64,000 bases of DNA from Bacillus mycoides (GTDB lineage: Bacteria; Bacillota; Bacilli; Bacillales; Bacillaceae_G). The position numbers were made by a program, and so were the translations under genes. The first letter of the stretch is position 1, and each line of letters starts with the position of its first letter. A model generated the notes under the pieces. That model had not been told where the DNA came from, searched no databases, and saw only the letters and a list, made by a program, of their open reading frames with translations. Of this stretch, positions 17,334 through 25,547 are shown in pieces. Where the stretch lies: assembly GCF_018742245.1 (NCBI RefSeq), contig NZ_CP036132.1:4335001-4399000 (forward strand), written 5' to 3'.

Positions 17334-18260
17334 ATGAACAAACCTAGAATTGGAATGATTGGACTTGGAAGTATTGCACAAAAAGCCTATCTTCCAACAC
17401 TTACAAAAGAAACAGATTGGAACTTTGTTGGGGCGTTTACACCTAACGCAGAGAAAAGAAAACAAATTTGCCAGCAATATCGTATTCAAGATTTTCATTC
17501 TATTGAAACATTAGCTTCGGAATGCGATGCAATCTTCGTTCATAGTTCGACTGCTACACATTATGAAATCGTTTCTGAACTTCTGAAAAAAGGAATCGAT
17601 GTTTATGTTGATAAGCCGCTAGCTGCTACTACTGAGCAAGCAGAAAAACTAGTCGAAATGAGCGAAAAGTATAACCGAAAGTTAATGGTCGGATTTAATC
17701 GCCGATTCGTTCCTATGTATGTCGCTGCAAAAGAACAAGCTAATGATATTTCATGGATTCGAATTGAAAAGCACCGTACAAATAAGGTGGGACCATATAC
17801 GTATGACTTTACTATGTTAGATGATTACTTACATATTGTAGATACTGCTCGCTGGTTAGCTAATGATGATCTTAGCGTCGTTCATAATATGGTGCAAACA
17901 AATGAAAAGAATGAACTTCTTTACGGACATCATACATATACAACCGCAAACGGGCTCTTACTTTCTACAGCGATGCACCGTCATGCTGGTACAAATTTAG
18001 AACAAATTGAACTTGTAACAACAGGGAAAATCATTCGCGTAAAAAATATGAACACATTTGAAGTTGAGCAGGAAAATTCAGTTTCACAGATTGGTTCACC
18101 ATCATGGGATACGACGTTAAAACAGCGCGGTTTTGAAGATGCTGTTCATCATTTTATCGAATGTTTACACGGAGATACAAGGCCGCTAGTAGACGGATTA
18201 GAAGGATTAAAAACGCAGCAAATTCTCCAATCTCTACTGGACGATGTAAGCAAAAATTAA
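17334..18260 (+). CDS. Gfo/Idh/MocA family oxidoreductase
   Basis: A 308-residue NAD(P)-dependent oxidoreductase. The N-terminal Rossmann fold carries IGMIGLGSIAQKAYLP (residues 5-20). The EKP-like motif is YVDKPLAATTEQAEKL (about residues 92-107), followed by a Gfo/Idh/MocA C-terminal domain with HIVDTARWL. Members oxidise or reduce sugars, inositols or related polyols; the substrate here is unknown. The frame is open from 17286, but AGGGTGGG lies before ATG 17334 and the family start fits there. It appears monocistronic. Confidence 0.88.
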   Translation: MNKPRIGMIGLGSIAQKAYLPTLTKETDWNFVGAFTPNAEKRKQICQQYRIQDFHSIETLASECDAIFVHSSTATHYEIVSELLKKGIDVYVDKPLAATTEQAEKLVEMSEKYNRKLMVGFNRRFVPMYVAAKEQANDISWIRIEKHRTNKVGPYTYDFTMLDDYLHIVDTARWLANDDLSVVHNMVQTNEKNELLYGHHTYTTANGLLLSTAMHRHAGTNLEQIELVTTGKIIRVKNMNTFEVEQENSVSQIGSPSWDTTLKQRGFEDAVHHFIECLHGDTRPLVDGLEGLKTQQILQSLLDDVSKN

Positions 18261-18387
18261 ACGGATACATTTTTCAGAATTTACTTTCATTCCCATTTCC
18301 TCTTTATTTCTCTCACAAATTTCTATAGAATATGTTGATAGGAATTATAAATTTCATATTGAATCGTGGAAAGGATGGGATTGACAC

Positions 18388-18786
18388 ATGTGGAACGAGT
18401 TTAAAAAGTTCGCTTTAAAGGGAAACGTCATTGATCTAGCTGTCGGGGTTGTAATTGGTGCTGCATTCGGTAAAATCGTTAGTTCTTTAGTAAAAGATAT
18501 CATTACACCATTAATCGGTTTATTAATGGGAGGAATTAACTTCACAGGATTAAAATTTACAGTAGGCGAGGCCTCTGTTAAATATGGTAACTTTATCCAA
18601 ACGATATTTGACTTCCTAATTGTTGCATTTGCAATCTTCATTTTCGTTAAAGTCTTTAACAAAATGACTTTAAAAAGAGAAGAAGAAAAGAAAGAAGAAC
18701 TTCCAGAACCAACAAAAGAAGAAGAAATTCTTAGCGAAATTCGCGACTTACTAAAACAACAAAACTCTTCTAAAGATAGAGCATAA
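18388..18786 (+). CDS. mscL: Large-conductance mechanosensitive channel
   Basis: A 132-residue inner-membrane channel that opens under high membrane tension to release solutes on hypo-osmotic shock. It starts [31 protein letters not shown], the highly conserved amphipathic helix plus TM1. TM2 is [15 protein letters not shown] (about residues 72-88), and the C-terminal charged bundle helix ([22 protein letters not shown]...) follows. AAAGGATGGG precedes ATG 18388 and a strong terminator follows. Confidence 0.96.
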   Translation: MWNEFKKFALKGNVIDLAVGVVIGAAFGKIVSSLVKDIITPLIGLLMGGINFTGLKFTVGEASVKYGNFIQTIFDFLIVAFAIFIFVKVFNKMTLKREEEKKEELPEPTKEEEILSEIRDLLKQQNSSKDRA

Positions 18787-18796
18787 TTGAACGGAT

Positions 18797-18830
18797 AAAA
18801 GGCATGCCCCTCTCGGGACATGCCTTTTTT
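18797..18830 (+). terminator. Terminator of mscL
   Basis: AAAAGGCATGCCCC and GGGACATGCCTTTT form a stem with a short loop followed by T's; it may also serve the convergent gene. Confidence 0.88.
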
Positions 18831-18835
18831 ATATG

Positions 18836-19108
18836 CTATAACGTTTCTGAATTCATATGAATAAATGCAATAATACCTGCAACCATAAGTACCATAATGC
18901 TACCTGCAAATAGTGTAATACCGATAAACATTAAACTCGTACTTAAATCTATCGAAATACTTTCAGTAAAAATTGAAACTACATACGTGATAAGGGCGAT
19001 TCCTGCAAGAATACTTCCTGGAACAAATCGCTTTAAGCCATTTTGTTTTAACGTCATATATGCAAAAATAGCAGTCATGCAAAGCGTAATTATCCAAAGA
19101 ACGATCAT
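18836..19108 (-). CDS. Small integral membrane protein, 90 aa
   Basis: Three predicted membrane helices: residues 2-18 (IVLWIITLCMTAIFAYM), 32-48 (GSILAGIALITYVVSIF) and 57-83 (TSLMFIGITLFAGSIMVLMVAGIIAFI). There are almost no soluble loops. GGGGGGAG precedes ATG 19108. It shares the intergenic terminator with mscL. I do not recognise a named family with confidence. Confidence 0.75.
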   Translation of the reverse strand: MIVLWIITLCMTAIFAYMTLKQNGLKRFVPGSILAGIALITYVVSIFTESISIDLSTSLMFIGITLFAGSIMVLMVAGIIAFIHMNSETL

Positions 19109-19268
19109 CTCTTCTCCCCCCTCACAAGCCTTTTCTTTCTATTATACATGACATTGCCCTATAATAGTTAAATTTGCACTTGTGTGACATATAACAAGGA
19201 ATAACCCCAACTGTAGCGAATGTCTTATGCAGAATCCCAAATACATTACCATTATCAAAGCAACGTAT

Positions 19269-19307
19269 TTACAATACCGGCTTCACTTATCGCGAGTATT
19301 GTTTATA
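19269..19307. other. Inverted repeat upstream of the DUF4288 gene
   Basis: ACAATAC and GTATTGT flank about 18 bases; no T-run follows. It could be an operator or a hairpin in the leader of the next gene. The surrounding interval (19109-19342) otherwise shows nothing clear. Confidence 0.4.
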
Positions 19308-19342
19308 AAGTAAAACATTCAGCATAAGGAGATTGATCTCAT

Positions 19343-19702
19343 ATGTACGCTGTAAAATTATTATTTGAATCTGTTCATTCAGGTGAACCTAATCCTAGTA
19401 AAATTGATGAACATTATGAAGAGAATCACGATACACTTTTTGAAGAAAGTATCATTCTCGTTAAGGCGAACACTTTAGAGGAAGCTCACGAGCTAGGTGA
19501 AAAGATAGCTCTACAGTCTGAAGATACGTACGATAATATGTACGATGTGCAAGTAACATGGCAGTTTCGAAAAGTGTTACATGTATTTGAATTAAATGAT
19601 ACGTCATTTGAGACAGGAACAGAATTGTACGCAAGATTTTTACATGTTAAGAAAAATGAAACTGTCGATACAGTAGTTAAACAATACTATCCTGAATACT
19701 AA
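19343..19702 (+). CDS. DUF4288 domain protein
   Basis: A 119-residue acidic soluble protein. The start (MYAVKLLFESVHSGEP), FEESIILVKANTLEEAHELGEKIA and the C-terminal ELNDTSFETGTELYARF match my recollection of DUF4288, a small alpha/beta family of unknown function found in Bacillus. AAGGAGATT precedes ATG 19343. It is monocistronic and convergent with ccpA. Confidence 0.75.
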   Translation: MYAVKLLFESVHSGEPNPSKIDEHYEENHDTLFEESIILVKANTLEEAHELGEKIALQSEDTYDNMYDVQVTWQFRKVLHVFELNDTSFETGTELYARFLHVKKNETVDTVVKQYYPEY

Positions 19703-19738
19703 TAAGAGCTCACAGCTATCGCTGTGAGCTCTCTTATT
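19700..19738. terminator. Bidirectional terminator between DUF4288 gene and ccpA
   Basis: AATAAGAGCTCACAGC and GCTGTGAGCTCTCTTATT form a near-perfect stem with a TATC loop. Confidence 0.9.
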
Positions 19739-19739
19739 C

Positions 19740-20738
19740 TTACTTCGTTGAATCTCTAAATTGGATACGGTGAGGTAAGATAACTGAGTGATCTTCTACT
19801 TTTTCTTTGTTCATGTATTTCGTTAGTAGACGCATTGCTACTGCACCGATATCATACATTGGTTGTACAACTGTCGAAAGCTGTGGGCGTACCATTAATG
19901 CAAGACGTGTGTTGTCAAAACCAAGCACTTCGATATCAGTTGGTACGTTTAATCCAGCGTCTTGTGCTGCGTGGATTACACCTAGTGCCATTTCATCAGA
20001 AGATACGAAGATTGCTGTTGGCTTTTCATCAATGCTCCAAAGTCTTTCAAACGCTTCTATACCTGAATCATATGTGTAATCTCCATCAATTATAAGATTT
20101 TCATCATATGAAATACCTGCTTCTTCTAAAGCTTTTTTATAACCTTGTAACTTCTTCGCGCTTCCTGCTTTATCAATGAAAGGACCAGAGACGAAACCGA
20201 TACGTTTATGTCCTTGCTCAATAAAATGCTTCATTGCATCGTAAGCCGCTTGTGTATAATCAATATTTACTGATGACGTTTCATTTTGCTCATCAAATGA
20301 CGCTGCTAATACAATTGGTACTGGAGATTTTTTGAACTCTTCAACGTGAATATCTGTAATATCTTCACCCATGAAAACAATCCCGTCCACTTGTTTCCCA
20401 AGCATCGTATTTAATAAGTGGAACTCCTTCTCTTTGTTCTGGTCAGAGTTACTTAAAATGATGTTATATTTGTACATTGTTGCGATATCTTCAATTCCAC
20501 GAGCAAGTTCTGCATAAAACGTATTTGAGATATCAGGAATAATAACACCCACTGTAGTTGTCTTCTTACTTGCTAGTCCACGTGCTACCGCATTTGGGCG
20601 GTATCCTAAAAGATCAATTGCTTCTAATACTTTCTTTCTTGTTGTAGGCTTTACATTTGGGTTACCGTTCACAACACGTGATACGGTAGCCATTGAAACG
20701 TTTGCTTCGCGCGCTACATCATAGATTGTTATGTTCAT
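19740..20738 (-). CDS. ccpA: Catabolite control protein A
   Basis: The master regulator of carbon catabolite repression, a LacI-family dimer that binds cre sites with HPr-Ser46-P as co-repressor. It has 332 residues: a helix-turn-helix at 4-24 ([20 protein letters not shown]), a hinge helix [12 protein letters not shown], and a periplasmic-binding-like core. The sequence is close to B. subtilis CcpA throughout ([44 protein letters not shown]). ATG 20738 is preferred over GTG 20750, which lies in the AAGGAGTG ribosome site. In most Bacillus aroA precedes it; here aroA is reduced to a scar (21014-21070). Confidence 0.96.
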   Translation of the reverse strand: MNITIYDVAREANVSMATVSRVVNGNPNVKPTTRKKVLEAIDLLGYRPNAVARGLASKKTTTVGVIIPDISNTFYAELARGIEDIATMYKYNIILSNSDQNKEKEFHLLNTMLGKQVDGIVFMGEDITDIHVEEFKKSPVPIVLAASFDEQNETSSVNIDYTQAAYDAMKHFIEQGHKRIGFVSGPFIDKAGSAKKLQGYKKALEEAGISYDENLIIDGDYTYDSGIEAFERLWSIDEKPTAIFVSSDEMALGVIHAAQDAGLNVPTDIEVLGFDNTRLALMVRPQLSTVVQPMYDIGAVAMRLLTKYMNKEKVEDHSVILPHRIQFRDSTK

Positions 20739-20797
20739 CTCTTCGCACACTCCTTCTATTTATGTTATCTATTTTTATGTATCGGTTCACTTGAATG

Positions 20798-20829
20798 AAA
20801 AAAAGACATCAACTCTATTTGCAGATGCC
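20798..20829 (-). terminator. Terminator in the ccpA 5' region
   Basis: On the minus strand GGCATC (20829-20824) pairs with GATGTC (20810-20805) and is followed by seven T's, about 60 bases before the ccpA start. It may be the old aroA terminator or a ccpA leader attenuator. A promoter-like TTGTAT, 18 bases, TATCAT lies upstream of it on the same strand (about 20910-20860). The rest of 20830-21013 shows no gene. Confidence 0.6.
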
Positions 20830-21013
20830 AACAATCGTCCCGAGTTCTTCCTTTTACTAATGATACGATAAAAACGCAGGGTCATACAATATTTTCCCGC
20901 AAAAGTTTCGAAAAAATTCGCTTCTTTTCTCGTATTTTCGTATTTTTTATGCAAAAAAGGTCAATTTTTGTAAAAAACTATGTGACAAGGGCTACATAGA
21001 CTAAGAAATCTTT

Positions 21014-21070
21014 TTATAATTTACTTCCGAATGCTTTTAATTCTTTCATAAACTCATTGAACTGCGGAAA
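21014..21070 (-). pseudogene. Probable C-terminal scar of aroA (DAHP synthase/chorismate mutase)
   Basis: On the minus strand an open frame reads FPQFNEFMKELKAFGSKL and ends in TAA at 21016-21014. It has no start of its own and directly abuts the terminator of the camS-like gene. The peptide resembles, from memory, the very C-terminus of the Bacillus cereus AroA fusion enzyme, which normally lies exactly here, between ytxJ and ccpA. I infer that aroA was deleted or replaced, leaving its last codons. If so, the strain must make DAHP with another synthase. Confidence 0.6.
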
Positions 21071-21076
21071 ATTTAT

Positions 21077-21116
21077 AAAATAAAAAAGACAGCTTAAAAA
21101 CTGTCTTTTTTATTTT
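21077..21116. terminator. Terminator of the camS-like gene
   Basis: AAAATAAAAAAGACAG (21077-21092) is perfectly complementary to CTGTCTTTTTTATTTT (21101-21116), overlapping the stop of the lipoprotein gene. Confidence 0.9.
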
Positions 21117-22131
21117 ATAGGAAAGAAACAAACGGTTTATCGCTGTTCTTCTCTTTTATAATAACAACCTCGATTTTATTCTCGGACTTTATCTGTAATT
21201 GAACTTTAGCATCTTTAGGAAATTGTTCTAACATACTTTGAGCAGCCATTTGAGAGAGTGCCATTAATTCTGACTTACCGTTATATTTAACGACAATATC
21301 CATCTTTAATTTATCCATCTTATTTTGCTTATAAGAAATCTTAGCATTAACAGGGATATAATCTCCTGGAGAGAATTTCTTTATTGCTTCCGAAAAATCA
21401 TCTAACTTTTTCTTATCTTCTCCTTGTGCTCCCCCAAATTCTTGAGAAGGATACGAATACGATTTTTCATCAATGGTATCCCAATTTCCAAGGTTAGTCT
21501 CGTTCTTTTGAACAGTAGCGCTCGCAATATAAGTACCATTCTTTAAAGAACTTGTACTTTCTTGCTTGAATATAGCAAACGTAATTGGAGATTTGTTATA
21601 TTTATCATTTTTATTAATAGCTTCTACAAGCCCCTTAGCAACTTCAGTACCTTTAGAAATAGCTTCCTCATTAGATACACTTGAAGACATAGATAAACCA
21701 ATAACAACACCAGATAAGCTTAGTTCATTTGAATTCTGTTTGCCGAAGTAGTCCTGTTCTATAATATTAGTCAAAACTGGTACTTCTTGTTTCGTAACTA
21801 ATTCATCAATTGTTTTCTCTGGAATATATTGATTTAATTGTAATACGTAATTTTCTGTATCGAATTGTTTTGAAGCAATATCCATTAAACCATTTTCATA
21901 TTCTGCTAAATCTAGTTTAGAATTAGTCTTAACATTAACTGTATTAATTACCTTTTGTTCTTTTAAAGGAATAACAGTTCTATAGTAATCCTTAGAAACA
22001 GCAGTTCTTGGAATCATACTTTTTTCTTTCGTATCTTTCTGTACAACTTCATCTTTCTTCTCAATAGTATTATTGCTGCAAGCCCCCAGTAATAAACTTA
22101 AGCTTGCGATGCATAACGCCATTTTCTTCAT
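21115..22131 (-). CDS. CamS-family (sex pheromone-like) lipoprotein
   Basis: A 338-residue lipoprotein: the signal peptide MKKMALCIASLSLLLGAC ends in a lipobox with Cys 18. The mature part has the CamS pattern: KDYYRTVIPLKEQ, then YENGLMDIASKQFDTENYVLQLNQYIPEKTIDELV (about residues 75-112) and a C-terminal beta domain. CamS proteins are precursors whose signal peptides yield pheromone-like octapeptides in enterococci and staphylococci; in Bacillus the role is unknown. Cereus-group strains usually carry the family member (yerH) near pcrA-ligA, so this is probably an extra copy. It occupies the place of aroA. The ribosome site (GAAAGTGG) is weak. Confidence 0.75.
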   Translation of the reverse strand: MKKMALCIASLSLLLGACSNNTIEKKDEVVQKDTKEKSMIPRTAVSKDYYRTVIPLKEQKVINTVNVKTNSKLDLAEYENGLMDIASKQFDTENYVLQLNQYIPEKTIDELVTKQEVPVLTNIIEQDYFGKQNSNELSLSGVVIGLSMSSSVSNEEAISKGTEVAKGLVEAINKNDKYNKSPITFAIFKQESTSSLKNGTYIASATVQKNETNLGNWDTIDEKSYSYPSQEFGGAQGEDKKKLDDFSEAIKKFSPGDYIPVNAKISYKQNKMDKLKMDIVVKYNGKSELMALSQMAAQSMLEQFPKDAKVQLQIKSENKIEVVIIKEKNSDKPFVSFL

Positions 22132-22169
22132 TGCTTAAAACCCACTTTCAAAAGTCAATTTACTTAGTT

Positions 22170-22205
22170 TTAATGTATCTATAGTGTACCATTAAATATA
22201 TTGCA
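22170..22205 (-). promoter_or_regulatory. Candidate promoter of the camS-like gene
   Basis: On the minus strand TTGCAA (near 22205-22200) is followed after about 17 bases by TACACTATAG, a plausible sigma-A promoter roughly 50 bases before the start codon. Confidence 0.45.
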
Positions 22206-22212
22206 ACAAAAT

Positions 22213-22239
22213 AAAAAAGAAGCAAGCCCTTCGCTTGCC
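22213..22239 (-). terminator. Terminator of ytxGJ
   Basis: On the minus strand GCAAGC pairs with GCTTGC across GAAGG, followed by TTCTTTTTTAT, just after the ytxJ stop. Confidence 0.8.
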
Positions 22240-22244
22240 TCCCC

Positions 22245-22574
22245 CTATTTTACATTCTCTTCTAAAGCTTCTTTTTTAATATTCCAATGCGATGTATGCC
22301 ATACTACCATTCCATCTTTTATGTATAGCACTTGCGGAGATTCATGCTTAATGCTGTACTGCTCTGCAACATGGTTCGAAACATCTCTCACATCTTGTAC
22401 GTATAAGTAATATGCCGGCACTTCTCTTTCTTCACCGCAATATGCTTGAAACTCTGTATATGCACCGTGACTAATTGGGCATGTCGTACTATGTTTAAAA
22501 AGGACGTAAGGCTCGTTCTTTTCTACTAACGCTTCAAGTTCTTCAATTGTTTCAATCTTCATCATACTCATCAT
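22245..22574 (-). CDS. ytxJ: YtxJ, thioredoxin-like bacillithiol-linked redox protein
   Basis: A 109-residue thioredoxin-fold protein with the active-site segment FKHSTTCPISHGAY (single Cys about 32, TCPIS) and a cis-Pro region SPQVLYIKDG. The TCPIS motif is typical of monothiol bacilliredoxin-like YtxJ (DUF2847), thought to remove bacillithiol from proteins. Its ATG (22574) overlaps the last base of the ytxG stop codon, and AGAGGTGAG lies just upstream. In B. subtilis ytxGHJ is a general-stress (sigma-B/sigma-H) operon; ytxH is not present between the two genes here. Confidence 0.9.
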   Translation of the reverse strand: MMSMMKIETIEELEALVEKNEPYVLFKHSTTCPISHGAYTEFQAYCGEEREVPAYYLYVQDVRDVSNHVAEQYSIKHESPQVLYIKDGMVVWHTSHWNIKKEALEENVK

Positions 22575-23083
22575 TACTCACCTCTCATGCGAAGTCTAGA
22601 GCGCTTCTCTCTCTTTTCAGCCTTCTGCTCAGCTTTCTCAAGTTTACGCTCTTCTTTTTCAATCTTTTTCTCTTGTCTCGTAGCACGGTAATGATTGTAT
22701 ACTTCAATTGCTGCGCTGCTCCACTGCACAACTTGTGCTACTTTATCTGCATTATTTTCAATTTCATCTGTAACAGACTCTGAAACATTGCGAAGCTTCG
22801 TATTTAAAGAGTGAATCGTCGTTCCGATTCCATCTACACCTTCTACTACTTTATTTAGCGACTGTGACTTCTGTTGAATATCATCAGCTAACGCATTTGT
22901 CTTATGTAATAATTGCTCCGTCTCTACGCTTATTCCTTGCATTTGCTTTTCTAAACCTTCTAACGTACTTGCAACATTTTCTAACGTCTTCTGAACCGAT
23001 AACAACGTTCTGCATACATACACTACTAATACAGCGAAAGCAACTGCAATAATAGCCGCACTTACGTATAAAAGAACTTGCAT
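22574..23083 (-). CDS. ytxG: YtxG, DUF948 membrane-anchored coiled-coil protein
   Basis: A 169-residue protein with an N-terminal membrane helix (VLLYVSAAIIAVAFAVLVVYVC, residues 3-24). A long coiled coil follows (LENVASTLEGLEKQMQGISV, LNKVVEGVDGIGTTIHSLN), then a highly charged Lys/Glu tail (KKIEKEERKLEKAEQKAEKR). ATG 23083 follows AAGGAAGTG; the frame to 23128 lacks a ribosome site. Members are general-stress proteins of unknown function. It is coupled to ytxJ. Confidence 0.88.
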   Translation of the reverse strand: MQVLLYVSAAIIAVAFAVLVVYVCRTLLSVQKTLENVASTLEGLEKQMQGISVETEQLLHKTNALADDIQQKSQSLNKVVEGVDGIGTTIHSLNTKLRNVSESVTDEIENNADKVAQVVQWSSAAIEVYNHYRATRQEKKIEKEERKLEKAEQKAEKREKRSRLRMRGE

Positions 23084-23270
23084 TTCATCACTTCCTTTAT
23101 CTTTTTCATACTTTCTCTTATTATACAATCATTTTCCGTTTCGTTCTAATCCCTATCTTTTCATTAGAATTTTCATACTTATTCGTTAACTTTAACACAA
23201 ATCATTCAACAAATTCCACTAAGTAGGTTACAATAGGAAAGGATACATAATTAGCAGGGAGGCTTTACAT

Positions 23271-24386
23271 ATGAAAGATCCACGTATTGAAAAGTTAGCA
23301 TACAATTTAATTAACTACTCTATCCGCTTACAAAAAGGTGAGAAAGTATTAATTGAAAACTTTGGCTTACAAAAAGAACTTGTAACAGCACTTGTAAAAG
23401 AAGCATATGCAGCTGGTGGTTTCCCATTCGTTTCTTTAAAAGATCATCAAGTAGATCGCTCTTTATTAATGGGTGCTACTGAAGAACATTTCGAACAAAT
23501 CGCTGCATATGAAGCGAGCGTAATGAAAGATATGGATGCTTACATTGGTCTTCGCTCTGGCGATAACATTAACGAACAAGCCGACGTTCCAAGTGAGCGC
23601 ATGAAAGTTCACGGCCAAACAGTTGGTAAAAAGGTTCATAGAGACATCCGTGTTCCGAAAACACGCTGGGTTGTTCTTCGCTACCCAAATGCTTCTATGG
23701 CGCAGCTTGCTAAAATGAGCACAGAAGCTTTCGAAGACTTCTACTTCGAGGTATGTAACTTAGATTACGGTAAAATGGATAAGGCAATGGATAGCCTTGT
23801 TACATTAATGAATAAAACAGATAAGGTTCGCTTAACTGGCCCTGGAACTGACTTAACATTCTCTATTAAAGACATTCCAGCTATTAAATGCTCAGGTCAT
23901 TTAAACATTCCAGATGGTGAAGTATACTCTGCACCAGTTCGCGATTCTGTTAACGGTACAGTTTCTTATAACACGCCATCACCTTACAACGGCTATACAT
24001 TTGAAAATGTACAACTTAAATTTGAGAATGGCCAAATCGTTGACGCAACTGCAAACGATTCAGAGCGCATTAACAAAATCTTCGATACAGACGAAGGCGC
24101 ACGCTACGTTGGTGAGTTCGCAATCGGCGTAAACCCATACATCTTACATCCAATGGGAGACATTCTATTCGATGAAAAAATCGATGGCAGCTTCCACTTC
24201 ACACCTGGACAAGCTTATGACGATGCATGGAACGGCAACAACTCTAACATCCACTGGGATTTAGTATGCATTCAGCGCCCTGAATACGGCGGCGGTGAAA
24301 TTTACTTCGACGACGTATTAATCCGTAAAGACGGACGCTTCGTTGTAACTGAACTAGAAGCTTTAAACCCAGAGAACTTAAAATAA
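23271..24386 (+). CDS. ampS: M29-family aminopeptidase (AmpS)
   Basis: A 371-residue cytoplasmic metallo-aminopeptidase of the AmpS/PepS/AmpT family, which removes N-terminal residues from peptides using two divalent metal ions. Family stretches include LIENFGLQKELVTALVKEAY near the N-terminus, CSGHLNIPDGEVYSAPVRDSVNGTV (about residues 207-231, metal-ligand Glu), VGEFAIGVNPYI (about 283), LFDEKIDGSFHFTPGQAY and NIHWDLVCI with the metal-binding His. The protein is somewhat shorter than the roughly 410-residue members. GGGAGG precedes ATG 23271. Confidence 0.92.
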   Translation: MKDPRIEKLAYNLINYSIRLQKGEKVLIENFGLQKELVTALVKEAYAAGGFPFVSLKDHQVDRSLLMGATEEHFEQIAAYEASVMKDMDAYIGLRSGDNINEQADVPSERMKVHGQTVGKKVHRDIRVPKTRWVVLRYPNASMAQLAKMSTEAFEDFYFEVCNLDYGKMDKAMDSLVTLMNKTDKVRLTGPGTDLTFSIKDIPAIKCSGHLNIPDGEVYSAPVRDSVNGTVSYNTPSPYNGYTFENVQLKFENGQIVDATANDSERINKIFDTDEGARYVGEFAIGVNPYILHPMGDILFDEKIDGSFHFTPGQAYDDAWNGNNSNIHWDLVCIQRPEYGGGEIYFDDVLIRKDGRFVVTELEALNPENLK

Positions 24387-24390
24387 TATG

Positions 24391-24423
24391 AAAAGCGCTC
24401 GGAATTCTATCCGAGCGCTTTTT
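24391..24423. terminator. Bidirectional terminator between ampS and a lipoprotein gene
   Basis: AAAAGCGCTCGGA (24391-24403) pairs with TCCGAGCGCTTTT (24410-24422). Confidence 0.9.
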
Positions 24424-24425
24424 CA

Positions 24426-24872
24426 TTAATACTCTAATAATTTTTTAGCTACATCTTCTGGTACTTTAAAACTATTTTTATTTTTTATTTTACTAATTTT
24501 CAATTCAACCTCAACATAAGGGACATCTTTATATACTGTCATAGTACCAATTTCATGTAACTCTTTTTTATCTTTACTCGAATCCAATAATTTCGGTGTA
24601 TCCTCTTGATACATTTTAAACGTTTTCCCTTGCGGAGTATCTAAAGGAGCCGATTCCATTTCCCACTCATCCATTTTGATTGATTCAAACAACTTTGTGA
24701 TTTCTTTCTTATCGGTAATTGTTTTTTTATCGCTCGAATCAATAAGCGATTCTATTTCAATTTTTTGTGCCTTTTCTAAGCTAACATCAGACTTCTCTTT
24801 CTTCGCACTACATCCTATTAAAAGAATAGATGTGGTTAGCAAAAACAAAAACAACATACAGATTTTTTTCAT
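24426..24872 (-). CDS. Putative lipoprotein, 148 aa
   Basis: The signal peptide MKKICMLFLFLLTTSILLIG ends in a lipobox with Cys (LLIGC). The mature part is Lys/Asp-rich with the repeated phrase IDSSDKK...LLDSSKDKK, and beta-type segments VPYVEVELKISKI near the end. AGGGGGATT precedes ATG 24872. It is the third gene of a minus-strand operon with the PH-domain gene and a frameshifted small membrane gene whose stop lies 16 bases before this start. No family recognised. Confidence 0.75.
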   Translation of the reverse strand: MKKICMLFLFLLTTSILLIGCSAKKEKSDVSLEKAQKIEIESLIDSSDKKTITDKKEITKLFESIKMDEWEMESAPLDTPQGKTFKMYQEDTPKLLDSSKDKKELHEIGTMTVYKDVPYVEVELKISKIKNKNSFKVPEDVAKKLLEY

Positions 24873-24888
24873 GTCTAATCCCCCTGCA

Positions 24889-25066
24889 CTATATAGAACT
24901 ATTTTTCTCACTTTTTGTTTGCTGAAAATGAAAATAAAATAAAAGCGTCACTGCGATAGTATCTATTAATAGTGGGACATATAAAGGCAGCTCCCATTTA
25001 ATATATACTCTAGTGCAAATAGCCAGCACCAGCAAAATTCCCAAACAAAATTTTTACATATTTCAT
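24889..25066 (-). pseudogene. Frameshifted small membrane protein gene (58 aa if repaired)
   Basis: ATG 25066 overlaps the stop of the PH-domain gene as ATGA. The first nine codons read MKYVKILFG. After GGG the frame soon stops, but shifting by one base gives ILLVLAICTRVYIKW, then LPLYVPLLIDTIAVTLLFYF and a charged tail QQTKSEKNSSI, ending TAG at 24891-24889. Removal of one G from GGG near 25041 would restore a 58-residue two-helix membrane protein that fits exactly between its operon neighbours. The length (178 bases, 3n+1) agrees with a one-base insertion. It could be a real mutation, a sequencing error or, less likely, programmed frameshifting. Confidence 0.7.
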
Positions 25067-25467
25067 TTCTTACCTACCATTTCTATTTTCACATGTGGAT
25101 TTTCTTTCTCGATAAGCGCCAAAAATTCATCCGGATCTTGCGGCATCGCAATCATATGTACTTTATACGCATTCGTTGTAATCTCAAATGATTTTCCAAC
25201 TTGACGAACAACTCTTATATCTTTTAATACAACGTCGTCATTTAAAATTCCGTATTTTAAAATACCATTTTCCACTTTATGTTTTTTAATGAACATTTCC
25301 CAAACGAGAGGGACATTTACAATAAAACATAATCCCATCCCAATTAGAGCTGAAGCCCAATCCCCTTTTCTTGTAAAGAACATAACTATTGGGTATATCA
25401 CCATAAAAGCTAACGTTATACTAACGAAAATTATTCCTAACTTACTTCTCTGAATTGGAAAGTTCAT
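25063..25467 (-). CDS. PH-like domain membrane protein
   Basis: A 134-residue protein with two N-terminal membrane helices (LGIIFVSITLAFMVIYPIVMFF and ALIGMGLCFIVNVPLVW). A cytoplasmic beta-rich segment follows (VENGILKYGILNDDVVLKDI, FEITTNAYKVHMIAMPQDPDEFLALIEKENP), characteristic of bacterial PH-like (bPH) proteins. ATG 25467 is 7 bases after AAGGGG; GTG 25473 lies in the ribosome site. It is first in an operon with a small membrane gene and a lipoprotein gene. Function unknown. Confidence 0.75.
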   Translation of the reverse strand: MNFPIQRSKLGIIFVSITLAFMVIYPIVMFFTRKGDWASALIGMGLCFIVNVPLVWEMFIKKHKVENGILKYGILNDDVVLKDIRVVRQVGKSFEITTNAYKVHMIAMPQDPDEFLALIEKENPHVKIEMVGKK

Positions 25468-25516
25468 ACCCACACCCCTTAATCCAAATTATACCATAAT
25501 TTCCATTTTGATTTAT

Positions 25517-25547
25517 AAAAAAAGATCATTTATGAAGGATCTTTTTA
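25517..25547 (-). terminator. Terminator after the GNAT pair
   Basis: AAAAAGATC pairs with GATCTTTTT across 10 bases, overlapping the end of the upstream GNAT gene. Confidence 0.65.
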
